Shown here: positions 16,052-25,568 of the stretch, piece by piece
Numbering within the stretch: position 1 is the first letter of the stretch
Layout of the letters: every line of letters begins with the position of its first letter
NCBI RefSeq assembly: GCF_902859805.1
Contig: NZ_CADIKC010000004.1
Coordinates: forward strand, 248,001-312,000
Length of the DNA: 64,000 bases
Reading direction: 5' to 3'
DNA from: Paraburkholderia sediminicola
GTDB taxonomy: Bacteria; Pseudomonadota; Gammaproteobacteria; Burkholderiales; Burkholderiaceae
The notes under the pieces: model-generated
Database searches by the model: none
Told to the model about the DNA's origin: nothing
What the model saw: only the letters and a program-made list of their open reading frames with translations
Translations under genes and position numbers: made by a program

Positions 16052-17914
16052 GTGGAACAGGCTGTAGAACAGGCGGTGAAGCGATCGGCCGCGCGGCCGC
16101 TGCTGTGGCTGGCCGCGTTGCTTGCCGTCTATTTGTGCGCGCCGTTTATCGCGAGCGTGCCGCAACTCGGCGCGGCCGATTGGCCGAATGTCGATTGGCG
16201 CGCGGTGTGGTCGGCGGTCGGCATCTCGGCGGCGAGCGCCAGCGTGGCCTCGTTCGTGATTCTGCTCGGCGGCGTGCCGCTCGGCTATCTTCTGGCGCGC
16301 TCGAACTCGCGCAAGATGGCGCTGCTCGGCTTCGTCGTGCAGTTACCGCTCGCCTTGCCGCCACTCACGAGCGGCGTGCTGCTGCTGTTTCTGCTTGGGC
16401 CCTATAGCTGGGTCGGCCGCTTCACTAACGGGGCGCTGACGGATTCGTTTGCCGGCATCGTGCTCGCGGAAATCTTCGTGGCCGCGCCCTTCCTGATCAT
16501 CGCCGCGAAATCGGCGTTCGCCGCCGTCGACCCCGTGCTCGACGACGTGGCCGCGACGCTCGGCCATCATGCCAGCAGCCGCTTCTTCCGCGTGATGCTG
16601 CCGGTTGCGTGGCCGGCGATTCGCGCGGGACTCGCGCTGGCGTGGTTGCGTGCATTCGGCGAATTCGGCGCAACGGTGATGGTGGCCTATCACCCGTATT
16701 CGCTGCCGGTGTACACATACGTCGTATTCGGTGGCCAGGGCCTGCCGGCGATGATGCCGTTATTGCTGCCGACGCTCGCGATTGCGATTGTCTGCGCGGC
16801 GTTGTCGATATACAGCCTTCGGCAGAAAACCTCGCTCGAAGAGACCGAAAACGGCGACGACGCGCTGGAACCCGGCACCGATCTGACCGCGAGCCGGGGC
16901 GAAACTTCCGACCTTCGCCTCGCCTTTCGTTTGCAGCGCCGATTAGGCGCCTTCGAACTGGACATCGCATGGTCCCCTGCGACGCGGCGGCTTGCGATCA
17001 TCGGCCCGTCGGGCTCCGGCAAATCCCTCGCGCTGCGTCTGATCGCAGGGCTCGAATCCAACGCAGCGTGTTCCGTCCGGCTCGGTACAACTGACTTGAG
17101 CACACTGCCACCCGAGCGCCGCCAGATCGGCTACATGCCGCAAGACTACGGCCTGTTCCCGCACATGACGGTGGCGCAGCAACTCGCGTTTCCCGTCGAC
17201 GCCGACGTCGCCAGTGCGCGTTACTGGCTCGATCATCTCGGCCTCGCGCAACTGGTTGCGCGCTTGCCGCATCAATTGTCGTTCGGTCAGCGGCAACGCG
17301 TGGCGCTGGCGCGAGCGCTCACGCGTCATAGCGAATTGCTGCTGTTCGATGAGCCGTTCGCGGCGCTCGATACGCCCCGGCGACGGCGTTTGCAGCAGTC
17401 GCTGCGTGCGTTGCAGCGCGAGATTGCGGCGGTGACGATCATCGTCACGCACGATCCCGACGAAGCGGCTTTACTCGCTGATGAAGTGCTGGTTGTCGAA
17501 CAGGGGCGCGTGCTGCAGGCGGGTTCCATCGATGAAGTGTTCGAGCGGCCGGCTTCGATGCGGGTTGCGGAGTTGCTCGGCTTGCACAACGTCGGCGAAG
17601 GTTTGATGACTGCGCCTGGGCGAGTCGAGATTGGCGAAGGGTTGACGATCGCGACCGGCGATAGCGGATTTGCGATTCCTGCGGGGCAACGGGTGATGTG
17701 GCGCATCTCGTCCCACGCCGTGGTTATTTCGCCCGGTGGCGCCTATGCGGGCATGGTCGATGCGGTCGAATTACGGCGCGGCGAGCGGTATGTCCGTCTG
17801 AATATCGCGGGGGTGCGCTTCGACGTCGCGAACGAAGATGCCCGGTTGCGGGAAGGCAGCCCTTGCCGGATTGACGTTGATGCCGGCGGCGTGTCGGTCT
17901 GGCATGTGCACTGA
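16052..17914 (+). CDS. modBC: Fused molybdate ABC transporter permease-ATPase (ModB-ModC)
   Basis: One 620-residue chain carries both membrane and motor parts of the transporter. Residues about 15-265 are a ModB/CysT-type permease with several hydrophobic helices and the EAA-like loop DDVAATLGHHASSRFFRVMLP. After a linker, residues about 290-510 form the ATPase: Walker A GPSGSGKS, Q-loop MPQDYGLFP, signature LSFGQ, Walker B LLLFDEP, H-loop IVTHD. The remaining C-terminal part (about 540-620) resembles a TOBE regulatory domain. The start is GTG 16052, 4 bp after modA; a GTG at 16076 is possible. ModB and ModC are normally separate proteins, so the fusion is notable. No internal stop or frameshift is seen. 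Confidence 0.92.
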   Translation: MEQAVEQAVKRSAARPLLWLAALLAVYLCAPFIASVPQLGAADWPNVDWRAVWSAVGISAASASVASFVILLGGVPLGYLLARSNSRKMALLGFVVQLPLALPPLTSGVLLLFLLGPYSWVGRFTNGALTDSFAGIVLAEIFVAAPFLIIAAKSAFAAVDPVLDDVAATLGHHASSRFFRVMLPVAWPAIRAGLALAWLRAFGEFGATVMVAYHPYSLPVYTYVVFGGQGLPAMMPLLLPTLAIAIVCAALSIYSLRQKTSLEETENGDDALEPGTDLTASRGETSDLRLAFRLQRRLGAFELDIAWSPATRRLAIIGPSGSGKSLALRLIAGLESNAACSVRLGTTDLSTLPPERRQIGYMPQDYGLFPHMTVAQQLAFPVDADVASARYWLDHLGLAQLVARLPHQLSFGQRQRVALARALTRHSELLLFDEPFAALDTPRRRRLQQSLRALQREIAAVTIIVTHDPDEAALLADEVLVVEQGRVLQAGSIDEVFERPASMRVAELLGLHNVGEGLMTAPGRVEIGEGLTIATGDSGFAIPAGQRVMWRISSHAVVISPGGAYAGMVDAVELRRGERYVRLNIAGVRFDVANEDARLREGSPCRIDVDAGGVSVWHVH

Positions 17915-17935
17915 CACGTTGGGCTGAACAGCCGA

Positions 17936-19378
17936 CTAACCCTCGGCCGCGTGAGCCCTCTTCCTGATTTCAGAAAACGCCGCGTCGACGAGCAATTTTC
18001 CAGAATCGAAAACCGTGACGAGCGCCTCGTCCCAATCCCCTGCAACGGTACGGTCGTCCCACACCACCGGCAGCGTCACCGTCCGATACTCGCCTGAGTG
18101 ACGATTCACCAGCAAGGTAAGCCGCCCTTTCATCGAACGTTTGCCGGCATCCGTGACCGGGTCCTTGCGTACGTCGTGCCATTCATCGCCGAGCCGGATG
18201 GCCGAACACTTCATGGCGAAGCGCTGTGTATCGCGATTGATCTGCTGCAACAACGCGCCGCCCATGCCGAAGACAATGTTGTCCGCCGCAAAGCCGGCCT
18301 CATCCATGGCCGCAAGAATGTCCTGAATGGAATCCGGATTCACGCCGTCGCCCTGAATCACGCGCACGTTGTTGAGCACGCGCCGCCCCTTGCCGTTCAC
18401 CGTCGAACCGAACGACACCTCGAGCGCTCGCATGGTCTGCAGAACGATCGTCAGCGGATCGCCGGAATCAGGCCGGATCACCAGTGTGCCGCCGGAGTCG
18501 AGCACCGCCTGCTTCAACGTCGTGCCCCATACCTCGAGCGCGGCGAACAGGTCGTAGGAATCGGACACTACCGAAACGATCGCGCCCGGTTTGCCGAACT
18601 TCGCGATCATGTTGCGGAATGCGTCTGTCTCGCGCTCGCGCCCCCATGACGTGATCGTGCTGTGCTCCGCGGCCGGCACGGAAAACGCCGCCATCGGTTC
18701 GTTGTAGTAGTGGTTTGCCGCAACCACACCGAGCACCGTATCCGAGCCCATGAAACTGACCAGATGCGCCGCGCCGCCAATCGCCGCCGACTCGGCACTC
18801 GATACGCCGCGCGCGCCGAAATCGTGCAGCTTGAACGGCAATTGAGAGAGGTCGTCGCTACTCTTCTCCAGATAAGCGCGAATCGTGTTGCGCAGATGCC
18901 AGCTTTGCGTCGCGACCGTAATCGGATACCACACGCGCAGCAACATTGTTTCCAGATACGAGGCCAGCCAGAACACCTCGGGATCGTTGCATTCGACCGT
19001 GACCAGAACGTTGTGCGTGGGCACGACCGAGCCTTCCGGCACCGCGCGAATCCGCACGGGCAGATAGCCCCGATGGTGCTCGACGATGTAGCGCCAGCCT
19101 GCTTCGTTGAACGGCTCGCCATGCGCTGTGAAAAACGCCTTCGCCTGGTCGATCATGGCCGGCGTAATGGGGCGGCACAGATACTCCTTGATCAGCATCT
19201 GCAGGCCGAAAAACAGCGTGCGGTCGTAGCGTCCTCCGCGCGACTCGATGTATGAAAACATCGCCGACGCTTCCGGCGGATATTGCAGGTAGTGCGACGC
19301 CTTGTACGAATCCGTGTTGAGTATCGGATTGGACAGAATCGACGCCATGTCGTGGAACGGGTTTGTATCGCTTTGCAT
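17936..19378 (-). CDS. Nicotinate/nicotinamide phosphoribosyltransferase (NAMPT-like)
   Basis: The 480-residue protein matches the nicotinamide phosphoribosyltransferase branch, which makes NMN from nicotinamide and PRPP for NAD salvage. Diagnostic stretches are NTDSYKASHYLQYP near the start, LHDFGARGVSS, the catalytic His region AAEHSTITSWG, IRPDSGDP (active-site Asp) and FGMGGALLQ. An internal start MASILSNP (19348) is an alternative. It is convergent with the fused mod transporter gene, 22 bp apart. No NrtR regulator, NUDIX hydrolase or PRPP synthetase gene is beside it, unlike many NAMPT loci. Confidence 0.9.
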   Translation of the reverse strand: MQSDTNPFHDMASILSNPILNTDSYKASHYLQYPPEASAMFSYIESRGGRYDRTLFFGLQMLIKEYLCRPITPAMIDQAKAFFTAHGEPFNEAGWRYIVEHHRGYLPVRIRAVPEGSVVPTHNVLVTVECNDPEVFWLASYLETMLLRVWYPITVATQSWHLRNTIRAYLEKSSDDLSQLPFKLHDFGARGVSSAESAAIGGAAHLVSFMGSDTVLGVVAANHYYNEPMAAFSVPAAEHSTITSWGRERETDAFRNMIAKFGKPGAIVSVVSDSYDLFAALEVWGTTLKQAVLDSGGTLVIRPDSGDPLTIVLQTMRALEVSFGSTVNGKGRRVLNNVRVIQGDGVNPDSIQDILAAMDEAGFAADNIVFGMGGALLQQINRDTQRFAMKCSAIRLGDEWHDVRKDPVTDAGKRSMKGRLTLLVNRHSGEYRTVTLPVVWDDRTVAGDWDEALVTVFDSGKLLVDAAFSEIRKRAHAAEG

Positions 19379-19510
19379 GGATGATGTGGCGCGCTTGCGG
19401 ATCGATCAAAGGTAATCCGGCAGGTTGGGGTTTGCCGTTTAGCGCCGCTCGTTGCGGCTCATTGCGGCTCACTTCGGTTCATACCGTAAGAAAAACTACA
19501 CGATACACCG

Positions 19511-20248
19511 TCAAAACACGCCCGGAATTACCCGAAACCGCACCTTACCCCTGTAGGTCCGATACCGCTCGTCATCGGAAAGGAGTCGCTCCTCCCGCAC
19601 AATGCGTCCGACCTGCAGCGCAAACTGGCATCCGTAGACAATCACGTTCTGGATCCCGAAGTTCGCCAGCAAAAACCCGACGTCCGTCACGAAATACCCC
19701 AGGTACATGGGATGACGCACGAACCGGTAAGCGCCGCGGGAAACAACCCCGCGATTGGCGGGCAAAATGCCGAACGACCTGCGCAGCGACACCTTCGCGA
19801 ACAGTTGCCAGAAAATCCCCAGCAGTTGCAACGACGCGCCGGCCGCCTCCGGAATAAGCTGGGTGCCGGGCGAAAGCCGCACAGCAAGAAAATAGAACGT
19901 GCCGCCCACCGAGCAGATAAAAGCGAAAGGCGTCCAGTCACGGTGGATGGGTACCCGCGCAAATAGCGACAACCCCAAGGTCATGAACGCGCTTACCACC
20001 AGCAGCAGCAAGGTGATGCGGGTGGGCGCCGCGAGCCATTGCTTGACCGCGGCGTAAGTGAAGATGCTCAACATGAGCGCCGCGGCGACGCGCGCGAGGA
20101 TTTCGGTCAACGCCTCGCGCATGCCGCCGGCCGGCGCCACGCCCTCTCCGCCATCGGCGCGGGACGTCACGCTCGCCGGGTCCACGATCGTGGCATCCTG
20201 GAGACGGCCTTCACCATCGAATTCCCGCGAGGGTGTGGTCTTTGTCAT
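19511..20248 (-). CDS. Isoprenylcysteine carboxyl methyltransferase/PEMT family membrane protein
   Basis: A 245-residue protein with several hydrophobic helices. The C-terminal part YRFVRHPMYLGYFVTDVGFLLANF followed by RIVREERLL and YRTYRGKVRFRVIPG is the signature of the ICMT/PEMT methyltransferase family (RHPxYxG, then E-E-x-x-L and Y). Bacterial members methylate lipids, isoprenoids or unknown substrates in the inner membrane with SAM. The first 40 residues are hydrophilic and probably cytoplasmic. It is 130 bp downstream of nothing on its strand and likely monocistronic. Confidence 0.85.
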   Translation of the reverse strand: MTKTTPSREFDGEGRLQDATIVDPASVTSRADGGEGVAPAGGMREALTEILARVAAALMLSIFTYAAVKQWLAAPTRITLLLLVVSAFMTLGLSLFARVPIHRDWTPFAFICSVGGTFYFLAVRLSPGTQLIPEAAGASLQLLGIFWQLFAKVSLRRSFGILPANRGVVSRGAYRFVRHPMYLGYFVTDVGFLLANFGIQNVIVYGCQFALQVGRIVREERLLSDDERYRTYRGKVRFRVIPGVF

Positions 20249-20565
20249 GGCACGCTCATTTCGATATGCGAATTATTTTTCAAGCCTGCTGCATGAAGGC
20301 TTGCGGTCCGTCAGTGTCGCAGCGTAGCAGTCACACCGGACGAATGTCCATATCATGCCACGCCCGCCTGGATTCGATTCTGGCGGACTAACCCCAGTGA
20401 TTGGGCGGGTTCAGCGGCTGGACTTGAGTTGCGGCGACGCAGTCGACCGCCTGGCAATTCGACCGCCTGGTAAACAGCAGGCGGCCGGACATGCCCTCGT
20501 AGAGCGCGGCGACGGCCGGCCTGAAATTATCCGGCCGGCAACGCCACGTCAACCGCGGTCGGCAG
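20249..20565. other. Intergenic region without a supported gene
   Basis: Holds the promoter region of the methyltransferase gene. A short direct repeat (TCGACCGCCTGG, twice, 16 bp apart, near 20444 and 20460) and a GC-rich inverted repeat around 20515-20540 (GGCCGGCC then CCGGCCGG) are the only structures seen. The inverted repeat has no T-run, so a terminator is not claimed. Confidence 0.5.
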
Positions 20566-20853
20566 TCAGATGTAATCGTCCGGTCCGGCTGGATCGACGT
20601 CCACGCCGCGCTCGTAGCCTCGTTCGGGCGACGGCGGCATCTCATGGATCGCGTCGCGCAGCGCATCGCGCTGAATTTCAGGCTGAGCCTTGCGTTTTAC
20701 CGCCTCGGCGATCACCAGCGTGAGCAGATCGACCGGCGGCGCGGCGAACAGGCTGCGTGGCCCGGCGACAAGGCGCTGATAGGAGAGAACGGCGCCGTGC
20801 GCCGTGGTGTTGCGGTCCAGCCGCGCTGCGGCCAACTTGCGAATCGTTTTCAT
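20566..20853 (-). CDS. Hypothetical small protein
   Basis: A possible 95-residue protein starting MKTIRKLAAARLDRNTTAHGAVL and ending in an acidic tail (GVDVDPAGPDDYI). The start at 20853 follows a GGGGG ribosome-like site. It contains LLTLVIAEAVKRKAQPEIQRDALRDAIHEM, which looks like amphipathic helix. No family recognised. The reading frame has normal third-position GC for this genome but no neighbour supports it, so it may be a species-level orphan. Confidence 0.5.
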   Translation of the reverse strand: MKTIRKLAAARLDRNTTAHGAVLSYQRLVAGPRSLFAAPPVDLLTLVIAEAVKRKAQPEIQRDALRDAIHEMPPSPERGYERGVDVDPAGPDDYI

Positions 20854-22094
20854 GACAACCCCCGAATGGTGAGCCATTTCAAGGCTACGTCCAGGTAGGC
20901 CGTGCCCGCGCAATCGCGCCGGCACGGCGCCCGGTCCACCTCGCAAAGCGCGCCCCTCTATGGAGACTAAGGCCATCCCTCCCCGCATCGTCGCGCCGGC
21001 TGGTCCTGACCGTACGCTGCCCCGCCCCTGTCCTGTGCTGTGCGTCGCGCGCCCGCAATCTGCTCGAGCACGGTACCTGTCGCTATCGCGATCAATTTAA
21101 TTTCGGCCATCAACGCCAGGTCCGTCCAGTCGGACGGAAAAATGGCGAGGTCAGCTTTTTTGTGTCGTCCGGTGAAGAATGACCGATGCGCCGCATCGAC
21201 CATTCAGCCCGCTTTTTTGACGTCCGTTTTTTTAGTGGCCCCGCCGCACCCTCGTAAGACACATTGGCTTCCCCGGCCGCGCTTACGAAGACGATGTTTG
21301 CCGCCGGGCTCCGGCTGCTTTCCCCGTGCTACCGGCGCGGGCGGCAATGCATTCGCTTGTAACGCTCCTATTGCAATGGCTGTGCCATGTCCTCTCAACC
21401 CCTTGATGCACGGTGAATTTCGCTGCAGCGCACGGCACCCGATCCTGCCTTGCGGCACACGTTGATTCGGATTTGACACGCGTTGCGTTCACCCTCCAAC
21501 GCGTTGCAGAAGGATCTACCTGCTGGCGGGCCTGGACGCACGCCCGGTCGGCCCCGATCCGGCCGCGCTTTGCGGTGTGGCCCGGTCAAATGTGCCGATG
21601 CTTCGGGCCACGAAACGGCTCCCGCAGCCGTCGCCCAAAATGTCGCAAGCCTGAGACACGGTGATTCGACGGCGCGGCATCCGTTGCAGGATGACCGCCA
21701 TGCGATTTGCAATGCTGTGTGGGATTTCGCACATATCCGCGGTTGACCGGCCATTTTTGAACGGCAAATACGCACGCTAAAGCGGAAAAACGTTTCTGAA
21801 TCCAGATTTGTTTGTATGGCGCTCGAAATCACTTTCGCTTATCGTTAAGCCATGCGCCACGTAGAGCGCGTCTGCCAGACCACCAGGGTAGAAAACGGCT
21901 TTTGTGATTCGGGGATGAAATAGTCAGGCGGTCTCACCGTTAAATGCCATCCTGCTATCTGTCCGACGTGTAGCACCTCGCGGTTCATACCGCCGCTCTA
22001 CGTCCCCGCCATTGCCGCTACCGTGGATTTATCATTGCCGGTCTTCCAGTTCGTCGAAGAGCAGTTCTGAGGGCAGCAACAATCCGGGGGTTAC
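20854..22094. other. Gene-poor 1.2-kb region
   Basis: No reading frame here looks like a protein I can support; frames of up to about 145 codons on either strand have the composition of chance frames in GC-rich DNA. The stretch has more T-runs (near 21207-21232) and lower GC in places (21780-21860) than its surroundings. It probably contains the promoter of the enhancer-binding-protein gene at 22095; no -24/-12 element was found. It could also hide a small RNA, which cannot be judged here. Confidence 0.5.
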
Positions 22095-23531
22095 ATGAAC
22101 ACGACTTGCACGCCTGTCGACACCGAACGCACCGTTCTCTACGTGTCGAACTCGCCCGACCGGGATCTGGCCAGCTTCCTGGCTGCATCCGGCTGGCAAG
22201 CGGTGCACGCCAAAAGCACGGCAATCGCCGAACGCATGATCGAGCGCGACAATATCAAGGTCGGCCTCGTGGAGTTGCCGGGTGAGTGCACGTCCCAGCA
22301 TTTGTCCGCTCTCGCCTCCTGCATGCGCCGCGTCGAAACCAACTGGGTCGCGCAGATCGCGCCGGGCCAGTCGGACGACGAACTGGTCAGCCGCTTCATC
22401 CTCGATTATTGCTTCGATTTCGTGACCCGGCCCTGGCTGAACGAGCGGCTGGTATTCGCGCTTGGCCACGCGCACGGGCTGTCGAGCCTGCGGCATGCGC
22501 CAGCCGCCCCCGAGCCTTCGCTCGGCCGGCACGGCATGGTCGGGCAATGCGAGGCGATGCAGCAGTTGTACCGGCGCATCGACAAATGCGGCGTGACCGA
22601 TGCGCCAGTGTTCGTCGCCGGCGAATCGGGCACCGGCAAGGAACTGACCGCCCGTGCGATTCACGAGCGCTCGCCGCGCGCCGGGCGGGCCTTCGTCGCG
22701 ATCAATTGCGCGGCCATTCCGCCGAGCCTGCTGCAAGCCGAATTGTTCGGCCATGAGCGCGGCGCCTTTACCGGCGCGTTGCAACGCAAGATCGGCCGGA
22801 TCGAAAGCGCCAACGAAGGCACCCTGTTTCTGGATGAAATCGGCGACATGCCGCACGAATGCCAGGCGGTGCTGCTGCGCTTCCTGCAGGAAGGCACGAT
22901 CGAACGGCTGGGCGGCAATGGGCCGATCAACGTCGACGTGCGGGTGATTTCGGCGACCCACGTCGATCTGGACAAAGCCGTCGAAGACGGCCGCTTCCGC
23001 TCTGACCTGTATCACCGCCTGTGCGTGCTGCGGCTCGTCGAGCCGCCCTTGCGCGAGCGCGGCGGCGACATCAAGCTGCTCGCCAACTACGCGCTCAGCA
23101 TGTACCGGCAGGACGGCGCACGCAAATTGCGCGGGCTGTCGAGCGACGCGATCGTCGCCATGTCGAACTATCCCTGGCCGGGCAATGTACGCGAGCTGAT
23201 CAACTGCGTGCGCCGGGCCGTAGTGATGAGCGAGGGCCGCTTTATCACCGCAAGCGACCTCGGCCTGCCGGAAACCGACAACGGGCCGGCCGTGACGCTG
23301 GCGGAAATCCGCAGCAAGGCTGAAAAGGACGCCATCGAGCACGCGCTGCAGCGGCACGGCTACAAATTGTCCGAGGCCGCGGCCGAACTCGGCATTTCGC
23401 GGGCTACGCTGTATCGCCTGATGCATGCGAGCCGGCTGCATCAGGATCCGGCGGCCGGACGCGCGTCGAACGCCGACGGCGGTGCGGATGCCGACGACGA
23501 GGCGGAGCGGCAGGCGCCTTCACTGGTTTGA
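22095..23531 (+). CDS. VpsR-like sigma-54-type (Fis-family) transcriptional regulator
   Basis: The 478-residue protein has a response-regulator-like N-domain (about 1-125; TVLYVSNSPDRDLASFLAASGW) in which the acidic pocket and phospho-acceptor Asp are not recognisable. An AAA+ domain follows with Walker A GESGTGKE, GAFTGA loop, Walker B region LFLDEIGDM and PPLRERGGD, and a C-terminal HTH (LSEAAAELGISRATLYRLMHAS). This resembles VpsR-type regulators that respond to c-di-GMP and control exopolysaccharide or biofilm genes. GAFTGA is intact, so sigma-54 contact is possible. It stands alone on its strand after a long gene-poor region; start ATG 22095 has GGGGG upstream. Targets are unknown. Confidence 0.86.
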   Translation: MNTTCTPVDTERTVLYVSNSPDRDLASFLAASGWQAVHAKSTAIAERMIERDNIKVGLVELPGECTSQHLSALASCMRRVETNWVAQIAPGQSDDELVSRFILDYCFDFVTRPWLNERLVFALGHAHGLSSLRHAPAAPEPSLGRHGMVGQCEAMQQLYRRIDKCGVTDAPVFVAGESGTGKELTARAIHERSPRAGRAFVAINCAAIPPSLLQAELFGHERGAFTGALQRKIGRIESANEGTLFLDEIGDMPHECQAVLLRFLQEGTIERLGGNGPINVDVRVISATHVDLDKAVEDGRFRSDLYHRLCVLRLVEPPLRERGGDIKLLANYALSMYRQDGARKLRGLSSDAIVAMSNYPWPGNVRELINCVRRAVVMSEGRFITASDLGLPETDNGPAVTLAEIRSKAEKDAIEHALQRHGYKLSEAAAELGISRATLYRLMHASRLHQDPAAGRASNADGGADADDEAERQAPSLV

Positions 23532-23614
23532 CTTCGCTGGTTTGACCTGAGGCCGTCTGAACGGGCAAACGGCGGTAAACAGCCGCAAACAGGGCCGCAA
23601 ATAGTGCCGCAACC
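23523..23614. repeat. Short degenerate direct repeats at the 3' end of the regulator gene
   Basis: CTGGTTTGAC occurs at 23523 and 23537 and spans the stop codon. It is followed from about 23571 by three or four degenerate 12-13-bp units of the form CCGCAAACAGGG. They are non-coding apart from the first. They suggest local slippage after the gene end. Confidence 0.5.
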
Positions 23615-23709
23615 CCGCCGCCTCGCGCGGCGCGGCCGGCCTGGCGTTGTAACCGCCTATCGGTTCTCTCCCGGCGTTGCTATGCTGAAAGCCGTTCATC
23701 CACCCCGGA

Positions 23710-25392
23710 GTGGACTTGGCCGATCAGCACGCCCCGGCGCCCGTGCGCCGCCCTTCCTCCACGCTCCCCGCCCAGGCGAGCCCGTGCGACGCGCTCGCCA
23801 TCCGCGCTCAGCCCCTCAGCTTCGCTCACCCGTGCCGACGTAAAAAGCTCGCGCTCGCCGCGACCATCCTCGGTTCGAGCATGGCGTTCATCGACGGCTC
23901 GGTGGTCAACGTCGCGCTGCCGTCGATCCAGACCGAACTGGGCGCGAGCGTCGCGGCAATCCAGTGGGTGGTCAACGCGTATCTGCTGTTTCTCGGCTCG
24001 CTGGTGCTGGTGGGCGGCTCGCTGGGCGACAAGCTCGGCCGGCGCACCGTGTTCATCGCGGGAATCGGCCTGTTCACGCTCGCCTCGATTGGCTGCGGCG
24101 TGGCGCCAGGCGTCGGCGCCCTGATCGCGGCACGCGCCGTGCAAGGCATCGGCGCGGCGCTGCTGGTGCCGAGCAGTCTCTCCATCATCGGCTCGGTATT
24201 CGACGACAAGGAGCGCGGCAAGGCGATCGGCACCTGGGCCGGCGTCGGCGCGATCACGTCGGCGGTCGGGCCGGTGGCGGGCGGCTGGCTCGTTGACGCG
24301 TTTTCCTGGCGGGCGATTTTCTTTCTGAACGTACCGATCGCGTGCGCAACCATCGCGCTGGCGGTCGTCGCCGTGCCGGACAGCCGGCAGGAAGACGATC
24401 CATCGGACCCGGACCCGGCGCACAAGGAGCAAGCGCTGCAGAGGCTCGACTGGCCGGGCGCCGTCACAGCAGCCGCAGGGCTCGCCGCGCTGACCTACGG
24501 CCTGACCATCGCCTCGGCGCGCGGCTTCGGCGACCGCTGGGTGCTGGCGTCGATCCTCGGCGGCCTCGTCGTGCTGTCCGGCTTTGTCGTGCTCGAAGCA
24601 AAGACCCGCAATCCGATGATGCCGCTCGATGTGTTCCATTCGCGCGACTTCGTCGGCGCGAATCTCGTCACGCTGCTGCTCTATTTCGGGCTCGGCGGCG
24701 CGCTGTTCTTCCTGCCGTTCACGCTGATCCGCGCATATGACTATAGCGCGACCGAGGCAGGCGCCGCGCTGCTGCCGGTGCCGGTGACGATCGGCCTGTT
24801 GTCGCGTTTCACCGGCGGCCTGACCAGCCGCTACGGCGCACGGGCCTTGCTGGGCGCTGGGCCGGTGATCGCGGCGGTCGGTTTTGCAATGCTCGCGCTG
24901 CCCTGGGTCCGCGGCGAATACTGGCGCGGCTTCTTTCCGGCGCTGGTCGTGCTCGGGCTCGGCATGACGATTACCGTCGCACCGTTGACGACGACGGTGA
25001 TGACATCCGTCTCCGCCGCCCGCACGGGTGTCGCCTCGGGCATCAATAACGCCGTCGCCCGGGTGGCGAGTCTGCTGGCGATCGCTGTGCTCGGGATTGT
25101 GTTCGTGTGGTCGCACGACGCGGCGCTCGACGCGCGGCTCGATGCATTGAACGTGCCGCAAGCGGCGCGTGCGACGGCGCGATTGACGCAGGACACGATG
25201 AATGAGAGCCCGGCGGCGGCGGGCGCAACGGACGCCGCGACACGAGACGAAGTAGCGCGCGCGCAAGCCGAGGCACTCGGGGCGGCTTTGCGGGCGGTTG
25301 CGCTGGTATCGGCGATGTGCGCACTGGCCGGCGCGGCGCTCGCGGTTTTGACGATCCGCGAAGCTAGTGGAAAAACGGCTGCACCAGGTTAA
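23710..25392 (+). CDS. MFS transporter, DHA2 (EmrB/QacA-type) family
   Basis: A 560-residue, 14-helix drug:H+ antiporter. After a hydrophilic N-tail of about 50 residues the first helix reads LALAATILGSSMAFIDG and continues SVVNVALPSIQTEL, the family's D1 motif. Then follow GDKLGRRTVFIAG (motif A), the motif-C region GPVAGGWLVD and a late helix LVVLGLGMTITVAPLTTTVM. It resembles actinorhodin/EmrB-type exporters. The start is GTG 23710, which is not well fixed because the N-tail has no landmarks. No regulator is adjacent. Substrate unknown. Confidence 0.86.
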   Translation: MDLADQHAPAPVRRPSSTLPAQASPCDALAIRAQPLSFAHPCRRKKLALAATILGSSMAFIDGSVVNVALPSIQTELGASVAAIQWVVNAYLLFLGSLVLVGGSLGDKLGRRTVFIAGIGLFTLASIGCGVAPGVGALIAARAVQGIGAALLVPSSLSIIGSVFDDKERGKAIGTWAGVGAITSAVGPVAGGWLVDAFSWRAIFFLNVPIACATIALAVVAVPDSRQEDDPSDPDPAHKEQALQRLDWPGAVTAAAGLAALTYGLTIASARGFGDRWVLASILGGLVVLSGFVVLEAKTRNPMMPLDVFHSRDFVGANLVTLLLYFGLGGALFFLPFTLIRAYDYSATEAGAALLPVPVTIGLLSRFTGGLTSRYGARALLGAGPVIAAVGFAMLALPWVRGEYWRGFFPALVVLGLGMTITVAPLTTTVMTSVSAARTGVASGINNAVARVASLLAIAVLGIVFVWSHDAALDARLDALNVPQAARATARLTQDTMNESPAAAGATDAATRDEVARAQAEALGAALRAVALVSAMCALAGAALAVLTIREASGKTAAPG

Positions 25393-25568
25393 GAGGTAGG
25401 CCCGGAGGCATGGCGTTGCTTGCGATCTGCGCGGGCCTTCATACCGCCATTGAATGCCGCCCGCCCCGCTCAACGACAGTTCAGAACGCAATGAAACGTC
25501 GCAGTCGAGCAGTCTTCATACTGATACTCATCTGCTTCAAACCACCCCACCCGATCGGGAGCTTGCAC

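Noticed and set aside
20505..20545. GC-rich inverted repeat as a terminator
   Set aside because: No T-run on either side and the stem is a simple GGCC repeat.
21395..21832. Possible 145-codon minus-strand gene in the gene-poor region
   Set aside because: No ribosome site, Cys/Arg-rich composition and no protein-like pattern.
22032..23441. A 469-codon minus-strand frame opposite the VpsR-like gene
   Set aside because: Shadow frame; the plus strand carries Walker and GAFTGA motifs.
23680..25491. A 603-codon minus-strand frame
   Set aside because: Antisense of the MFS gene; composition dominated by Arg, Gly and His.
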